64,000 nt of DNA from assembly GCA_002422945.1 (NCBI GenBank), contig DITW01000069.1, positions 486 through 64,485 on the forward strand, in the 5' to 3' direction. The notes beneath the pieces were generated by a model, which had not been told where the DNA came from, made no database searches, and worked only from the letters and a program-made list of their open reading frames with translations. The first letter of the stretch is position 1. Every line of letters begins with the position of its first letter. Below are positions 51,273 to 59,910 of this stretch, piece by piece. The stretch comes from Sphingomonadales bacterium UBA6174 (GTDB lineage Bacteria; Pseudomonadota; Alphaproteobacteria; Sphingomonadales; Sphingomonadaceae). The translations under genes were made by a program, and so were the position numbers.

Positions 51273-51483
51273 GGCCAGAACTCCTATCCTTAATTGGTCG
51301 AAGAATATCACGTTCGGATGGTCGCGTATATGCGCGCAAATGGCGGAAACAGGCGTGTCGCCATCACCGTTTCGGCAAAAAATCAGTCGCAAAAAGGCCG
51401 TGCCTTATTTAGACACGATTTCACGGGATTCATGGCCGAAGCGCTGCCCAACCAAATCACTGTATTTCAAATGGAGTCTGTCG

Positions 51484-52536
51484 ATGATTGTTAAAGCCTA
51501 TGGCGCTTATGCGGGTGATAAGCCGCTTGAACCGATGGACATCGAACGCCGCGCACCCGGCCCGCAGGATGTGGAAATTGCTATCGCTTATTGCGGGGTC
51601 TGCCATTCCGATTTGCATCAGGTTCGCGCCGAATGGGCGGGAACGCTCTATCCTTGCGTGCCGGGACATGAAATCGTCGGCCATGTAACGGCGGTCGGCG
51701 CGGATGTCGCGGGTTTCAATATTGGTGACATGGTGGGCGTTGGTTGCATCGTCGATAGCTGCCGCCATTGCAGCCCGTGCGATGAGGGGGTTGAGCAATT
51801 TTGCGAAAATGGCATGACCGGCACCTATAACAGCGTGGTGGCGGAGGCGCCGGGCCATACGCTTGGCGGCTATTCGGAGCGGATTGTCGTCAATGATAAA
51901 TATGTATTGAAAATCAGTCATAAAGCGGAGCAGTTGGCCGCCGTCGCGCCGTTGTTGTGCGCGGGTATCACCACTTATTCGCCGCTGCGTCATTGGAACG
52001 TCGGGCCCGGCAAGAAGGTCGGCGTGGTCGGCATTGGCGGGCTTGGCCATATGGGTGTGAAGATCGCCCATGCGATGGGTGCGCATGTCGTTGCCTTTAC
52101 CACGTCGGAATCCAAGCGTCAGGCTGCGATTGATCTGGGCGCGGATGAGGTTGTCGTCTCCACCAACCGGTCCGAAATGAAGGCGCATGCGGGCAGCTTC
52201 GACTTCATCCTCAACACCGTCGCTGCAAGCCATGATCTCAACCCGTTCATTATCCTGCTCAAGCGCGACAGCACCATGTGCCTAGTCGGCGCGCCGGAGC
52301 ATCAGCATCCGTCGCCAAATGTCATGTTGCTGCTCTTTGGCCGCAAGTCGATTGCCGGTTAGTTGATTGGCGGCATCGCGGAGACGCAGGAAATGCTCGA
52401 TTTCTGCGCTGAAAAGAACATTGTCTCCGACATTGAGATGATCCCGATCCAGCAGATCGACGCGGCTTATGACCGGTTGGTGAAAAGCGATGTCAAATAT
52501 CGCTTCGTGATCGACAACGCGTCGCTGCGTGCCTGA
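51484..52536 (+). pseudogene. Zinc alcohol dehydrogenase (YahK/cinnamyl type) with in-frame TAG
   Basis: A medium-chain zinc ADH of about 350 codons. CGVCHSDLHQ holds the catalytic-zinc Cys and His, GHEIVG the base, the structural-zinc cysteines lie in CIVDSCRHCSPCDEGVEQFC, and the Rossmann motif is GIGGLGHMG. The frame meets TAG at 52360-52362 (codon 293) and then continues in frame with typical family sequence ([31 protein letters not shown]) to TGA at 52534-52536. Homologs I recall read AGSMIGGIPETQEM, so TCG to TAG at a Ser codon is likely. The truncated product (to 52362) would lose the C-terminal part of the catalytic domain. Confidence 0.85.
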
Positions 52537-52586
52537 AAATGCAGATGATCGGGTTGCAGTCGCGATTATGTTGACAGCCATTAGCT

Positions 52587-53162
52587 GTGGCTGAATATCC
52601 GATCATCTTTGATCCCAATGCGATGCGTGCCCTGTTGGCGGGGCGCAAGACGCAGGCGCGGCTGATTGCCACATCGCCGCTGCACCAATGCCGCGCCGGG
52701 GATCGACTATGGGTTAAGGAAACCGGCACCGGGGGCCGGCAGGCGCAATCTGGGCCGGGAGAAGTCTTTGCCGCGCCCCGCGATGCCGAATTCATGGTGT
52801 TCATGGATGGCTGGCGACAATATCGCGATGGCCGGGGGCATCAGGGTGCTGTCCCGACCAGCCCGTTATTGGAATGGGTGCCGGCGATTCATATGCCGCG
52901 CTGGGCTGCGCGGGTGCAATTGGTGGTGGAGGCGATGCGGATAGAGCCATTACAAGACATCACTTGCGATGAGGCGCTGGCCGAGGGTGAATTATCAGCA
53001 GCCTTGGGCCTATATTGGCGCTGGGCGAGGCCGAACCGGGGCGTGTGGTTCGATCTCCGCCACGGTTTTGCATCAAGCTGGAATTGCAGGCACGGCACCA
53101 AGGGCGAGCGATGGGAGGACAATCCGCAAGTGGTCGTCCTCGATTTTCATATGGATAAATAA
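52587..53162 (+). CDS. ASCH/PUA-like phage-related protein
   Basis: A 191-aa protein resembling the ASCH-like proteins common in phages and genomic islands. The N-terminal IIFDPNAMRALLAGRKTQARL corresponds to the family's PMVRAILxGRKTQTRR, followed by GDRLWVKE, and IHMPRWAARVQLVVEAMRIEPLQDI. The start is GTG 52587. PUA-like domains bind RNA or modified nucleotides; the exact function is unknown. No other phage gene lies nearby. Its stop abuts the minus-strand gene at 53163. Confidence 0.72.
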   Translation: MAEYPIIFDPNAMRALLAGRKTQARLIATSPLHQCRAGDRLWVKETGTGGRQAQSGPGEVFAAPRDAEFMVFMDGWRQYRDGRGHQGAVPTSPLLEWVPAIHMPRWAARVQLVVEAMRIEPLQDITCDEALAEGELSAALGLYWRWARPNRGVWFDLRHGFASSWNCRHGTKGERWEDNPQVVVLDFHMDK

Positions 53163-53387
53163 TCAGTCGCTACCGGGAGCTGCCCATTCGTCGATCAGAT
53201 CAAGATAGCAGACGACATCATTATCGGTGGCGATGAACAGCCCTTCCTGCACATCTTCGGTCTGTTGGGCTGCGATGGTCATCGCCTCGCCAAAGCTGCC
53301 GTAAAACAGTGTGGTGGCCGCGCCGCCTTCGACCTGCGCATCGAGATGGTAGAGCCGGACGGAGACTTGATCGGATGTAGAACGCAC
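53163..53387 (-). CDS. Small hypothetical protein downstream of cupin
   Basis: A 74-aa acidic protein (RLYHLDAQVEGGAATTLFYGSFGEAMTIAAQQ, then an Asp-rich C-terminus). No family recognised. The start is GTG 53387, immediately after the TAA of the cupin gene, so the two are likely coupled. Confidence 0.6.
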   Translation of the reverse strand: MRSTSDQVSVRLYHLDAQVEGGAATTLFYGSFGEAMTIAAQQTEDVQEGLFIATDNDVVCYLDLIDEWAAPGSD

Positions 53388-53708
53388 TTATTTTTCCTCA
53401 AAATGGATAGCGAGCCAGATGGTGGGGGCGTTTTCCAACGTCCATGTCACCCGGTGCGGGACATGGGCAGGGATCAACAGATGATCGCCGGGGAGAAGGT
53501 CGCGCTCGCCATCATGGGCGGTCCACAGCCGGGCTGCCCCGGCGAGCAACAGCACCCATTCATCATGCGGCTGGTTATAGGGCGCATCTGCGGGCGTGAT
53601 CTGGCCGTGCGAGACGATCCGCTCGATCCGAACGCCGGGACGGGTGAGGAGGGGCGTGAACTGCTCTTCCAGACGGGCATCAGGCAGGTTGTTCAAGAGA
53701 TTATCCAT
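53388..53708 (-). CDS. Cupin-domain protein
   Basis: A 106-aa single cupin barrel. The motif 1 region is GQITPADAPYNQPHDEWVLLLAG and the motif 2 region is LLPGDHLLIPAHVPHRVTW, giving candidate metal ligands His, Glu and His. I start it at ATG 53708, where AAGGACC lies upstream; the longer frame overlaps lysR and is Arg/Pro-rich without family character. Function unknown; such proteins include small isomerases and sugar-binding regulators. Confidence 0.85.
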   Translation of the reverse strand: MDNLLNNLPDARLEEQFTPLLTRPGVRIERIVSHGQITPADAPYNQPHDEWVLLLAGAARLWTAHDGERDLLPGDHLLIPAHVPHRVTWTLENAPTIWLAIHFEEK

Positions 53709-53727
53709 GCGTCGGTCCTTGATAACA

Positions 53728-54651
53728 TCATGACGGCGCAAAGGGTAGGGCCTGATCGGCAGCCTGTTGCGCGAGGCGCTGCAACAGCCATGAGGCGGCG
53801 GGGCCGGGGGGCGTGTCGCTGCGGTAAATACCGGCCAGCGGATAATCGACACCGGGGTGATCTGGCATCGCCAATTGCATCAACGTCCCCGCCATCAGAT
53901 CCGCCTCGACCATCGACAGCGGCATGTTACCCCAGCCTATGCCCTCGCGCAGCAGGGCATGTTTCGCGCCAAGGTCCGCCAGTCGCCATGTGTGCGGGCT
54001 GACGACCGAGAAATCGCGCCCTTCGGTCAAGGGCGAACGGTCGGACAGCACCAATTGGATATGATCGCGGCCCATGCCGGGGCGCAATGTCCCGGCCTGC
54101 GCCAGCGGATGATCGGGCGCGGCGACCGGGATTAGCCGCACCGGGCAAAGGGCGATGCAATCAAGGCCGGGCAATTCGCTGGCGAGCGGCCCGGCCACGC
54201 CGATCACGGCGGATTTTTGCAGGACGAGATTGCTGACCGCGCCCAAGGCTTCGACATGGAGGCGCAGGGCCACGGTCGGGAACTGGGCGGCAAATGCGCG
54301 TAAGACGGTGGCGAGCTTATGCGATGGCAGCATGACATCGACTGCAAGGCTGACTTCGGCCTCCAGCCCCTCCAACAGCCCTTTCACCTTGGCGCGCAGG
54401 CCGTCGATCCCCTGACCAATGGCGCGTGCCTCGGCCAGCACCGCGCGACCGGCGACGGTCAATTGCGGTTTGCGCGTCGTATGACGCTCGAACAGATCTA
54501 CGCCCAATTGCGCCTCCAGATTGGCGATGCCATAGCTGATGACCGAGGTCGCCCGGTTCAATGCCCGGCCAGCAGCCGCAAAACTGCCGGTTTCCACGAC
54601 CGTGAGAAAGATGTGCAATTGGTCGAAACTGGGAGTGCCGGGATTAGACAT
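53728..54651 (-). CDS. LysR-family transcriptional regulator
   Basis: A 307-aa regulator. The winged helix-turn-helix is FLTVVETGSFAAAGRALNRATSVISYGIANLEAQLGVDLF (residues 15-54). The coinducer-binding domain follows from about 90. It diverges from the pirin-wrbA-yceI genes across about 100 bases holding an inverted repeat, the usual LysR arrangement. The cupin gene lies downstream in the same direction, 19 bases on. Confidence 0.93.
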   Translation of the reverse strand: MSNPGTPSFDQLHIFLTVVETGSFAAAGRALNRATSVISYGIANLEAQLGVDLFERHTTRKPQLTVAGRAVLAEARAIGQGIDGLRAKVKGLLEGLEAEVSLAVDVMLPSHKLATVLRAFAAQFPTVALRLHVEALGAVSNLVLQKSAVIGVAGPLASELPGLDCIALCPVRLIPVAAPDHPLAQAGTLRPGMGRDHIQLVLSDRSPLTEGRDFSVVSPHTWRLADLGAKHALLREGIGWGNMPLSMVEADLMAGTLMQLAMPDHPGVDYPLAGIYRSDTPPGPAASWLLQRLAQQAADQALPFAPS

Positions 54652-54656
54652 ATCTA

Positions 54657-54673
54657 AAAACTCGAATAGTTTT
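54657..54673. promoter_or_regulatory. Candidate LysR operator between lysR and pirin genes
   Basis: AAAACT-CGAAT-AGTTTT is a perfect inverted repeat with 6-bp arms, 6 bases from the lysR start and about 80 bases before the pirin gene. It fits the T-N11-A style of LysR boxes in an AT-rich context. Confidence 0.6.
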
Positions 54674-54754
54674 ATCTATTTTATACATCTAATCAGAAAA
54701 GCATTGCAGCGCTAGAAGGGTTTTCAGACATCACCTCCAAGATGGGAGATTGAT

Positions 54755-55453
54755 ATGATTGACCACAGACCTTTTTCGACCCTTGGCAGCGCCGATCATG
54801 GCTGGCTCCATGCCAAGCATCATTTCAGCTTTGCCGATTATATGGATCGCAATCGCATGCATTGGGGCAGGCTGCGGGTATGGAATGACGATGTGATCGC
54901 ACCGCAGACCGGCTTCCCGCCGCATCCGCATCGCGACATGGAAATCATCACCTATGTCCGCGAGGGCGCGATCACCCATGAAGATAGTCTCGGCAATCAT
55001 GGCCGAACAGAAGCAGGCGATGTGCAGGTCATGTCGGCGGGCAGCGGGATCATCCATTCGGAATATAATCGCGAAACTGTCCCGACCCGGCTGTTCCAGA
55101 TCTGGATTCAGACGGATGAGCGCGGCACGGCCCCGGCTTGGGGATCGCGGCCTTTTCCCAAGGCGGATCGCGCGGGCAAGTTCGTTATTCTCGCTTCCGG
55201 CTCTGCGGAAGATAGCGAGGCGTTGCCGATCCGGGCGGCGGCCCGTGTGGCGGGGGCGACCCTGAAAGCGGGCGAAACGGTCAGCTTCCCTTTGGGGGCC
55301 AATTGTTTTGGCTATCTGGTGCCTGCAACCGGGCAGATCGAGATTGATGATATTCGTATTAACCCGGGTGATGGCGTCGCAATCAGTGATGTAGATCTGC
55401 TCACGATCACCGCGATTGAAGATAGCGAAATCGTGCTTGTGCAAACGGCATAG
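54755..55453 (+). CDS. Pirin-family protein
   Basis: A 232-aa bicupin. N-terminal metal ligands are His-x-His in PHPHRDMEIITYV, with His in SGIIHSEYN and a Glu nearby; the second cupin lacks them. Related proteins (YhhW) have quercetin 2,3-dioxygenase activity. GATGGGAG-type leader precedes ATG. First of three genes divergent from lysR, followed by wrbA and yceI, a set often linked to stress by electrophiles or quinones. Confidence 0.88.
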   Translation: MIDHRPFSTLGSADHGWLHAKHHFSFADYMDRNRMHWGRLRVWNDDVIAPQTGFPPHPHRDMEIITYVREGAITHEDSLGNHGRTEAGDVQVMSAGSGIIHSEYNRETVPTRLFQIWIQTDERGTAPAWGSRPFPKADRAGKFVILASGSAEDSEALPIRAAARVAGATLKAGETVSFPLGANCFGYLVPATGQIEIDDIRINPGDGVAISDVDLLTITAIEDSEIVLVQTA

Positions 55454-55504
55454 CGCCCCGCCCAAATTTATTACCCCTCTCACCACCCAAAAAGGATGAC
55501 ACAA

Positions 55505-56104
55505 ATGAGCAAGGTGCTGGTTCTCTATTATTCCGCTTATGGCCATATCGAACAAATGGCCGAAGCTGTTGCCGCTGGCGCGCGCGAGGCGGGGGCCGAG
55601 GTCGATATTCGTCGGGTGCCGGAATTGGTGCCGGAAGAAATCGCCCGCAACGGCCATTTCAAGCTCGATCAAAAGGCCCCGATCGCCACGGTGGCCGAAC
55701 TGGAACATTATGACGCGATCATCATCGGCACCGGCACGCGCTTTGGCCGCTTGTCGTCGCAAATGGCGAATTTCCTCGATCAGGCCGGTGGCCTGTGGGC
55801 GCGGGGCGCATTGAATGGCAAGGTCGGCGCAGCCTTCACCTCGACCGGCAGCCAGCATGGCGGGCAGGAAACGACGTTGTTTTCGCTGATCACCAATATG
55901 CTGCACTTCGGCATGACGATTGTCGGGCTGGATTATGGCTTTGCCGGGCAGATGGGCCATGACAAGGTGCGCGGTGGCGCGCCTTATGGGGCGACGACCA
56001 TCGCGGGTGGCGATGGCAGCCGCCAGCCGGAAGAAGATGAATTGGGCGGCGCACGCTATCTGGGCCGTCGCGTGGCGGAAACGGCGACCAAATTGTTCGG
56101 CTGA
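55505..56104 (+). CDS. wrbA: NAD(P)H:quinone oxidoreductase WrbA-type
   Basis: A 199-aa tetrameric flavodoxin-like quinone reductase that performs two-electron reduction and avoids semiquinones. FMN loops lie in [31 protein letters not shown] and [38 protein letters not shown] and [10 protein letters not shown] complete the family pattern. ATG 55505 is best spaced from AAGGA; an ATG three codons earlier is possible. Second gene of the pirin operon. Confidence 0.92.
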   Translation: MSKVLVLYYSAYGHIEQMAEAVAAGAREAGAEVDIRRVPELVPEEIARNGHFKLDQKAPIATVAELEHYDAIIIGTGTRFGRLSSQMANFLDQAGGLWARGALNGKVGAAFTSTGSQHGGQETTLFSLITNMLHFGMTIVGLDYGFAGQMGHDKVRGGAPYGATTIAGGDGSRQPEEDELGGARYLGRRVAETATKLFG

Positions 56105-56164
56105 TCCTGTCGGGCGTGGCAGCAAGAGCTTGTCGCGCCCGATAACATCTGGAGGAGACACAAG

Positions 56165-56791
56165 ATGAAACATACGCATCTCGCACTGGCAGCGGCTTTG
56201 GCCTCGATTACCGTCATTTCATTGCCCTCGCTGGCGTTGCCGCCCGGCGCAAACCCCAATCCCAAGGCGGTTGAGGCAGGCCATTATGTGGTGGAACCCA
56301 GCCACACCCGCGTGACCTTTGGCGTGTCGCATATGGGCTTCAACGATTATTTCGGCGAATTTGTGGGCGCGAGCGGTTCGCTGGTCCTCGATCCGAAGAA
56401 CCCCGCCGCCAGCAAGCTTGATGTGAGCGTGCCGACCGCAGGTATTTCCACCACCAATGCCAAGCTCGACGGCGAATTGAAGAGCGCCGACTGGTTCGAT
56501 GCCGCGAAATATCCGACGATCAGCTTCACCTCGACCAAGGTGACGGTAGCCGGGCCGGGCCGCGCCAATGTGCTCGGCAATCTCACCCTGCATGGGGTGA
56601 CAAAGCCGGTGGTCCTGACCGCCAAGTTCAACGCAGGCGGCATCAATCCGCTCAGTAAGGCCTATACCACCGGCTTTCATGTGACGGGCAAGATCAAGCG
56701 GTCGGACTTTGGGGTCAGCACCTATATCCCCCTGATCGGGGATGAGGTCAGCCTCAACATCAGCGCGGCCTTTGAAAAGCAGGCCAAATAA
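56165..56791 (+). CDS. YceI-family periplasmic lipid-binding protein
   Basis: A 208-aa exported protein with signal MKHTHLALAAALASITVISLPSLA. The YceI lipocalin-like barrel carries YVVEPSHTRVTFGVSHMGFNDYFGEF, STTNAKLDGELKSADWFDAAKYPTISF and VTKPVVLTAKFN. YceI proteins bind long isoprenoids such as polyprenyl or ubiquinone-type molecules. GGAGG precedes ATG. Third gene downstream of pirin and wrbA, so a link to quinone stress is reasonable. Confidence 0.92.
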   Translation: MKHTHLALAAALASITVISLPSLALPPGANPNPKAVEAGHYVVEPSHTRVTFGVSHMGFNDYFGEFVGASGSLVLDPKNPAASKLDVSVPTAGISTTNAKLDGELKSADWFDAAKYPTISFTSTKVTVAGPGRANVLGNLTLHGVTKPVVLTAKFNAGGINPLSKAYTTGFHVTGKIKRSDFGVSTYIPLIGDEVSLNISAAFEKQAK

Positions 56792-56831
56792 GTTCGTCGC
56801 GATCTGCGCCTGATGCTGTTATGGGGCGACC

Positions 56832-57062
56832 ATGACGGCCAGCAACCTGCGCGACCTTTTGGTCAATATGCTGACGCGAGACCTCGGGGGCGACCGTCGC
56901 CGCTGGCGGATCGCGGTCGGCGATGTGCGCGTATATAGCAGGGCCACTCATCCGCATTGCAACTGGGCGGTCGCCCCGTCTGGGAGCAATAGAGAGATCG
57001 CCGAAGTTGAACGCCTCGTCGATGATTTGCGCGCGCGCCATCCGATTGTTGCGGCTGGTTGA
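56832..57062 (+). CDS. Small hypothetical protein
   Basis: A 76-aa basic protein (LRDLLVNMLTRDLGGDRRRWRIAVGDVRVYS, then REIAEVERLVDDLRARHP). It has a compact helix-strand-helix pattern and no recognised family. GGGGCG precedes ATG. It lies 40 bases after yceI and 25 before the methyltransferase gene in the same direction, so it is likely translated. Confidence 0.65.
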   Translation: MTASNLRDLLVNMLTRDLGGDRRRWRIAVGDVRVYSRATHPHCNWAVAPSGSNREIAEVERLVDDLRARHPIVAAG

Positions 57063-57087
57063 GCGTCAATAGGCAAGGAACAGCAAC

Positions 57088-57768
57088 GTGATACCTCTCG
57101 AACTGATCGACACGGCGGATCTGCCGGATGGTGGCCAGCTCCGTCTGATGTGCCGTGGACAGGATTATTCGATCCTGTTCGGGCGCAATGAATTGATGAG
57201 TAGCCGGTTGCGCGGCTCCGAAGAGGCGCTGGCGACATTGGCATGGGAGCCTATCGCCAATCGCAGCAAGCCCAAATTCCTGATCGGCGGGCTGGGCATG
57301 GGCTTTACCATGCGCGCCGCGATCAAGATCCTGCCGCTGGGCGCGAAGATTATCGTGTCGGAACTGGTCCCGAAGGTGCTGGAATGGGCGAAGGGGCCGC
57401 TAGCGCATATTTTCGGCGACAGCCTGTCCGATCCGCGCGTCGATGTGCAGATCGAAGATGTCCGCGCGATGATCGCCGAAACCAACGGCACCTATGATGC
57501 GATTTTGCTCGATGTCGATAATGGCCCGGATGGTTTGATCCATGCGGAAAATGACCGGCTCTATAGCAAATATGGCCTGCGTTCGGCCTATGCGGCGTTG
57601 CGGGCGGGTGGGGTGTTGGCCGTGTGGTCGGCTTATCCCGATCATGCCTTTGCCCAGCGCCTGCGCGGGGCCGGTTTCGAGGTGAACGAGGTCAAGGTCC
57701 GCGCGACCGGCGGCAAAAAGGGCGCGCACCACATCGTCTGGGTCGCGATCAAGCCGGGCAATAAATAG
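57088..57768 (+). CDS. Spermidine synthase-like SAM methyltransferase-fold protein
   Basis: A 226-aa Rossmann-fold protein of the spermidine synthase family. The nucleotide-binding loop is LIGGLGMGFT (residues 66-75), IIVSELVPKVLEW carries the acidic cofactor residue, and AILLDVDNGPD replaces the DxxD segment. Aminopropyltransferase activity is uncertain; many relatives are uncharacterised SAM-binding proteins. The start is GTG 57088 with AAGGAAC before. Confidence 0.82.
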   Translation: MIPLELIDTADLPDGGQLRLMCRGQDYSILFGRNELMSSRLRGSEEALATLAWEPIANRSKPKFLIGGLGMGFTMRAAIKILPLGAKIIVSELVPKVLEWAKGPLAHIFGDSLSDPRVDVQIEDVRAMIAETNGTYDAILLDVDNGPDGLIHAENDRLYSKYGLRSAYAALRAGGVLAVWSAYPDHAFAQRLRGAGFEVNEVKVRATGGKKGAHHIVWVAIKPGNK

Positions 57769-57797
57769 GGCGGGGCATCGGCCCTGCGTCCCTTTTT
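57767..57797 (+). terminator. Rho-independent terminator after the methyltransferase gene
   Basis: AGGG-CG-GGGC (57767-57776) pairs with GCCC-CG-CCCT (57781-57793, two small right-side bulges) over an ATCG loop. T5 follows at 57793-57797. It overlaps the stop codon. Confidence 0.6.
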
Positions 57798-57847
57798 CAC
57801 TGAACTTCAGCATGACGAGAAGGTGGGGCGTTGGTTCGCGTCTGACC

Positions 57848-58468
57848 CTATGACTTGCGGAAAATGACGGACAGATTGTTGGCGGGCATTGCAATGGTCT
57901 GGATCAGCGCCAGACCGTGCGCTGCGGCGCAGGTGGTGACAGCCTCCAGATCGCGCAGGCCCCATTCGGCATTGCGCATCCTTAGATTGCTGTCGAAGGC
58001 CTCGTTGCTCGGCGCGGTTTCGACGCCCGCGACCCGGAACGGACCATAAATATACAGCAACCCGCCCGCGCCAAGAATCGCCGCCGCCCCGCGCATCAGG
58101 CCTTCGGTCGCGGCCCAAGGGCTGATGTGCAGCATATTGATGCAGATGATCGCATCGGCCTGTTGGATCGGCCAATAGGCGGCGCTGGCATCGAGATCGA
58201 GCGGGCGGCGCACATTGCCGGTCTTTTCAGCGCGGCTCCATGCTTCAATCGACGCGCGGGCCTCGCTGCTGGGGTCGGACGGCTGCCAGACCAAATGCGG
58301 CACGTGTTGCGCGAAATGGACGATATGCTCGCCGGTGCCGCTCGCGATTTCGAGCACAAGGCCACTTTCCGGCAACAAGGGTCGCAGCGTATCGAGGATC
58401 GGGTCGCGATTACGCGCAATGGCGGGCGCGAATAGCCGTGCCTCAATGGGGGAATGCGACAATGTCAT
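57848..58468 (-). CDS. DUF938-family SAM-dependent methyltransferase
   Basis: A 206-aa class I methyltransferase-like protein of the DUF938 family. SAM loop LVLEIASGTGEHIVHFAQHVP near residue 37, WQPSDPSSEARASI as motif II, and INMLHISPWAATEGLM with YIYGPF near 140. This family is conserved in proteobacteria; substrate unknown. It converges on the previous methyltransferase gene. Confidence 0.88.
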   Translation of the reverse strand: MTLSHSPIEARLFAPAIARNRDPILDTLRPLLPESGLVLEIASGTGEHIVHFAQHVPHLVWQPSDPSSEARASIEAWSRAEKTGNVRRPLDLDASAAYWPIQQADAIICINMLHISPWAATEGLMRGAAAILGAGGLLYIYGPFRVAGVETAPSNEAFDSNLRMRNAEWGLRDLEAVTTCAAAHGLALIQTIAMPANNLSVIFRKS

Positions 58469-58516
58469 GCTCCTGATGCGAACTCATCGCAGACCCTAGC
58501 ATGAATTGGTGCAGAT

Positions 58517-58609
58517 TTAACGCCGTGTGGCGGAGAAAATCGCCGGGAGAAACCAGCCGAGCGACACCGACCCGCCGAGCAGGAGAATGGGAACGGAAAG
58601 GTCGGTCAT
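58517..58609 (-). CDS. 30-residue membrane peptide overlapping the hydrolase stop
   Basis: The frame from ATG 58609 to TAA encodes MTDLSVPILLLGGSVSLGWF and then LPAIFSATRR, one hydrophobic span with a basic end. The ATG overlaps the hydrolase TGA (ATGA), as in coupled genes elsewhere in this window. No family recognised. It could be a real small membrane protein or chance. Confidence 0.4.
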   Translation of the reverse strand: MTDLSVPILLLGGSVSLGWFLPAIFSATRR

Positions 58610-59256
58610 GATGCGCTCACTTGTTGGTCGAATTGTGGTGTGGCAGATGCTGCCTGTGTCGTGGCTACTGGCTCGGATGCGGGCAGGTTGCGTTCCAATT
58701 GTGCGAGCAGGAACTGGCCGAAATCCCATGTGCCAATGCCGGACGCGGCGTTGATATGGCCGATCTCGCCCGCATCGGCGAAGCGGCTGCCCCAATGTTG
58801 TGCAAGGGTGCGCGCGCCGTCAAAGCCCATATACGGATCATTGCGGCTGGCGGCGACGATGGAGGCAAAGGGCAATGGCGTTTTCGGCGTCGGGCCAAAG
58901 CCTGAAAGGCGGCTATCCAGCGGGGCGTGATCGACCTCGGGCGGGGCGACCAGCAACGCGCCGATCACCGGCCCATCATGGCCGGGCTGTTCGAGCGCCG
59001 CCCACCAATTGACCGCATGGCAACCAAGGCTATGGGCCACGAGGATGACCGGGCGGCCCGCCTGTTTGATCGCGAGGTTGAGCTGGTTCACCCAAGTGTT
59101 GCGATGCGGGCGATCCCACATGCCGAGATTGACCCGCGCGATATCGTCGCGCTGTTGCTCCCACAGCGATTGCCAATGGTCAGGGCCGGAATTGTTGAGA
59201 CCGGGAACGATGAGGATCAGCGGGCGCTTGGCGCTGCCTTTCTGGTCATGTGTCAA
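58606..59256 (-). CDS. RBBP9/YdeN-type alpha/beta hydrolase
   Basis: A 216-aa serine hydrolase. IVPGLNNSGPDHWQSLWEQQ opens the family. The nucleophile elbow is VAHSLGCHAVNWW, with Asp in ASRNDPYMGF and His in IGHINAASG. The last 25 residues are low-complexity. The start is TTG 59256 with GGAGATAG before. Substrate unknown. Confidence 0.86.
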   Translation of the reverse strand: MTHDQKGSAKRPLILIVPGLNNSGPDHWQSLWEQQRDDIARVNLGMWDRPHRNTWVNQLNLAIKQAGRPVILVAHSLGCHAVNWWAALEQPGHDGPVIGALLVAPPEVDHAPLDSRLSGFGPTPKTPLPFASIVAASRNDPYMGFDGARTLAQHWGSRFADAGEIGHINAASGIGTWDFGQFLLAQLERNLPASEPVATTQAASATPQFDQQVSAS

Positions 59257-59437
59257 TGTCTATCTCCAGTGGTTACTAGTGATATCGGTCGACTTGGCGC
59301 ACGTCCCGATTTTTGGCCCGACTCAGGCGCTTTAATACAATTGAAAATGTAGACTTTTGGCCCGTAGCTCAAGATGGATCTGCGATGCGGGGGGCAAGTT
59401 AAAGTTTATTGGTGCTGCAACGGCCTAAAAATGCGCC

Positions 59438-59869
59438 TTATTCAGCGAATAGGGGTTCCAGCGCAATCGGATCGGCCAAGGTGATGCCATCCAGAATCGC
59501 GGCGGTTTCGTCGCGCACCTTGATCATCAGGCTACGCAACCGGCATTCGGATTCGGTCACGCAATTTTTGCAGCTTTCATGTGCCAGACGGCTGGCGCAC
59601 GGCACCAAGGCCAATGCGCCATGGGTGAAGCGGATGATATCGCCATAACGGATTTCGGACGGTTTTTTCGCCAGCCAATACCCGCCGTCGCGCCCCCTTT
59701 TGGTATCGACCCAGCCTTCGCGTGACAGTTCCGACAGGATGACGGTCAGAAATTTGGCCGGGATATTTTGCTGTTCGCTGATTTCCGTCAACTGCACCGG
59801 GCCCTGATCGTAGCGATCGGACAGATGTTGCAACGCGCGTATAGTGTAGCGGGTCTTTTGCGAGAGCAT
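59438..59869 (-). CDS. Rrf2-family transcriptional regulator
   Basis: A 143-aa regulator. The winged helix-turn-helix is at residues 1-60 (SQKTRYTIRALQHLSDRY, LTEISEQQNIPAKFLTVILSEL). Cysteines at 91, 100, 103 and 109 in PCASRLAHESCKNCVTESEC could hold an iron-sulfur cluster or act as thiol sensors. ATG 59869 has AAAGAG before. Near a cysA-yezD-receptor locus, a cysteine- or sulfur-responsive role like CymR is plausible; an IscR-like role is an alternative. Confidence 0.88.
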   Translation of the reverse strand: MLSQKTRYTIRALQHLSDRYDQGPVQLTEISEQQNIPAKFLTVILSELSREGWVDTKRGRDGGYWLAKKPSEIRYGDIIRFTHGALALVPCASRLAHESCKNCVTESECRLRSLMIKVRDETAAILDGITLADPIALEPLFAE

Positions 59870-59910
59870 CTCTTTCACATGGCCCGAAGGACGCGTTGAC
59901 GCAAGGGCGT

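Noticed and set aside
51121..51483. An open frame extending the alcohol dehydrogenase upstream by about 120 codons
   Set aside because: It is opposite the cupredoxin gene and lacks ADH character. ATG 51484 with GGAG upstream matches the family N-terminus.
52360..52362. TAG in the alcohol dehydrogenase considered as programmed recoding
   Set aside because: TAG is not a selenocysteine codon, no pyrrolysine system is seen or expected, and no downstream structure suggests read-through. A nonsense mutation or sequencing error is simpler.
52587..53162. The ASCH-like gene considered as evidence of a prophage
   Set aside because: No integrase, structural or lysis genes, attachment sites or repeats are seen nearby, so it is at most a lone relic.
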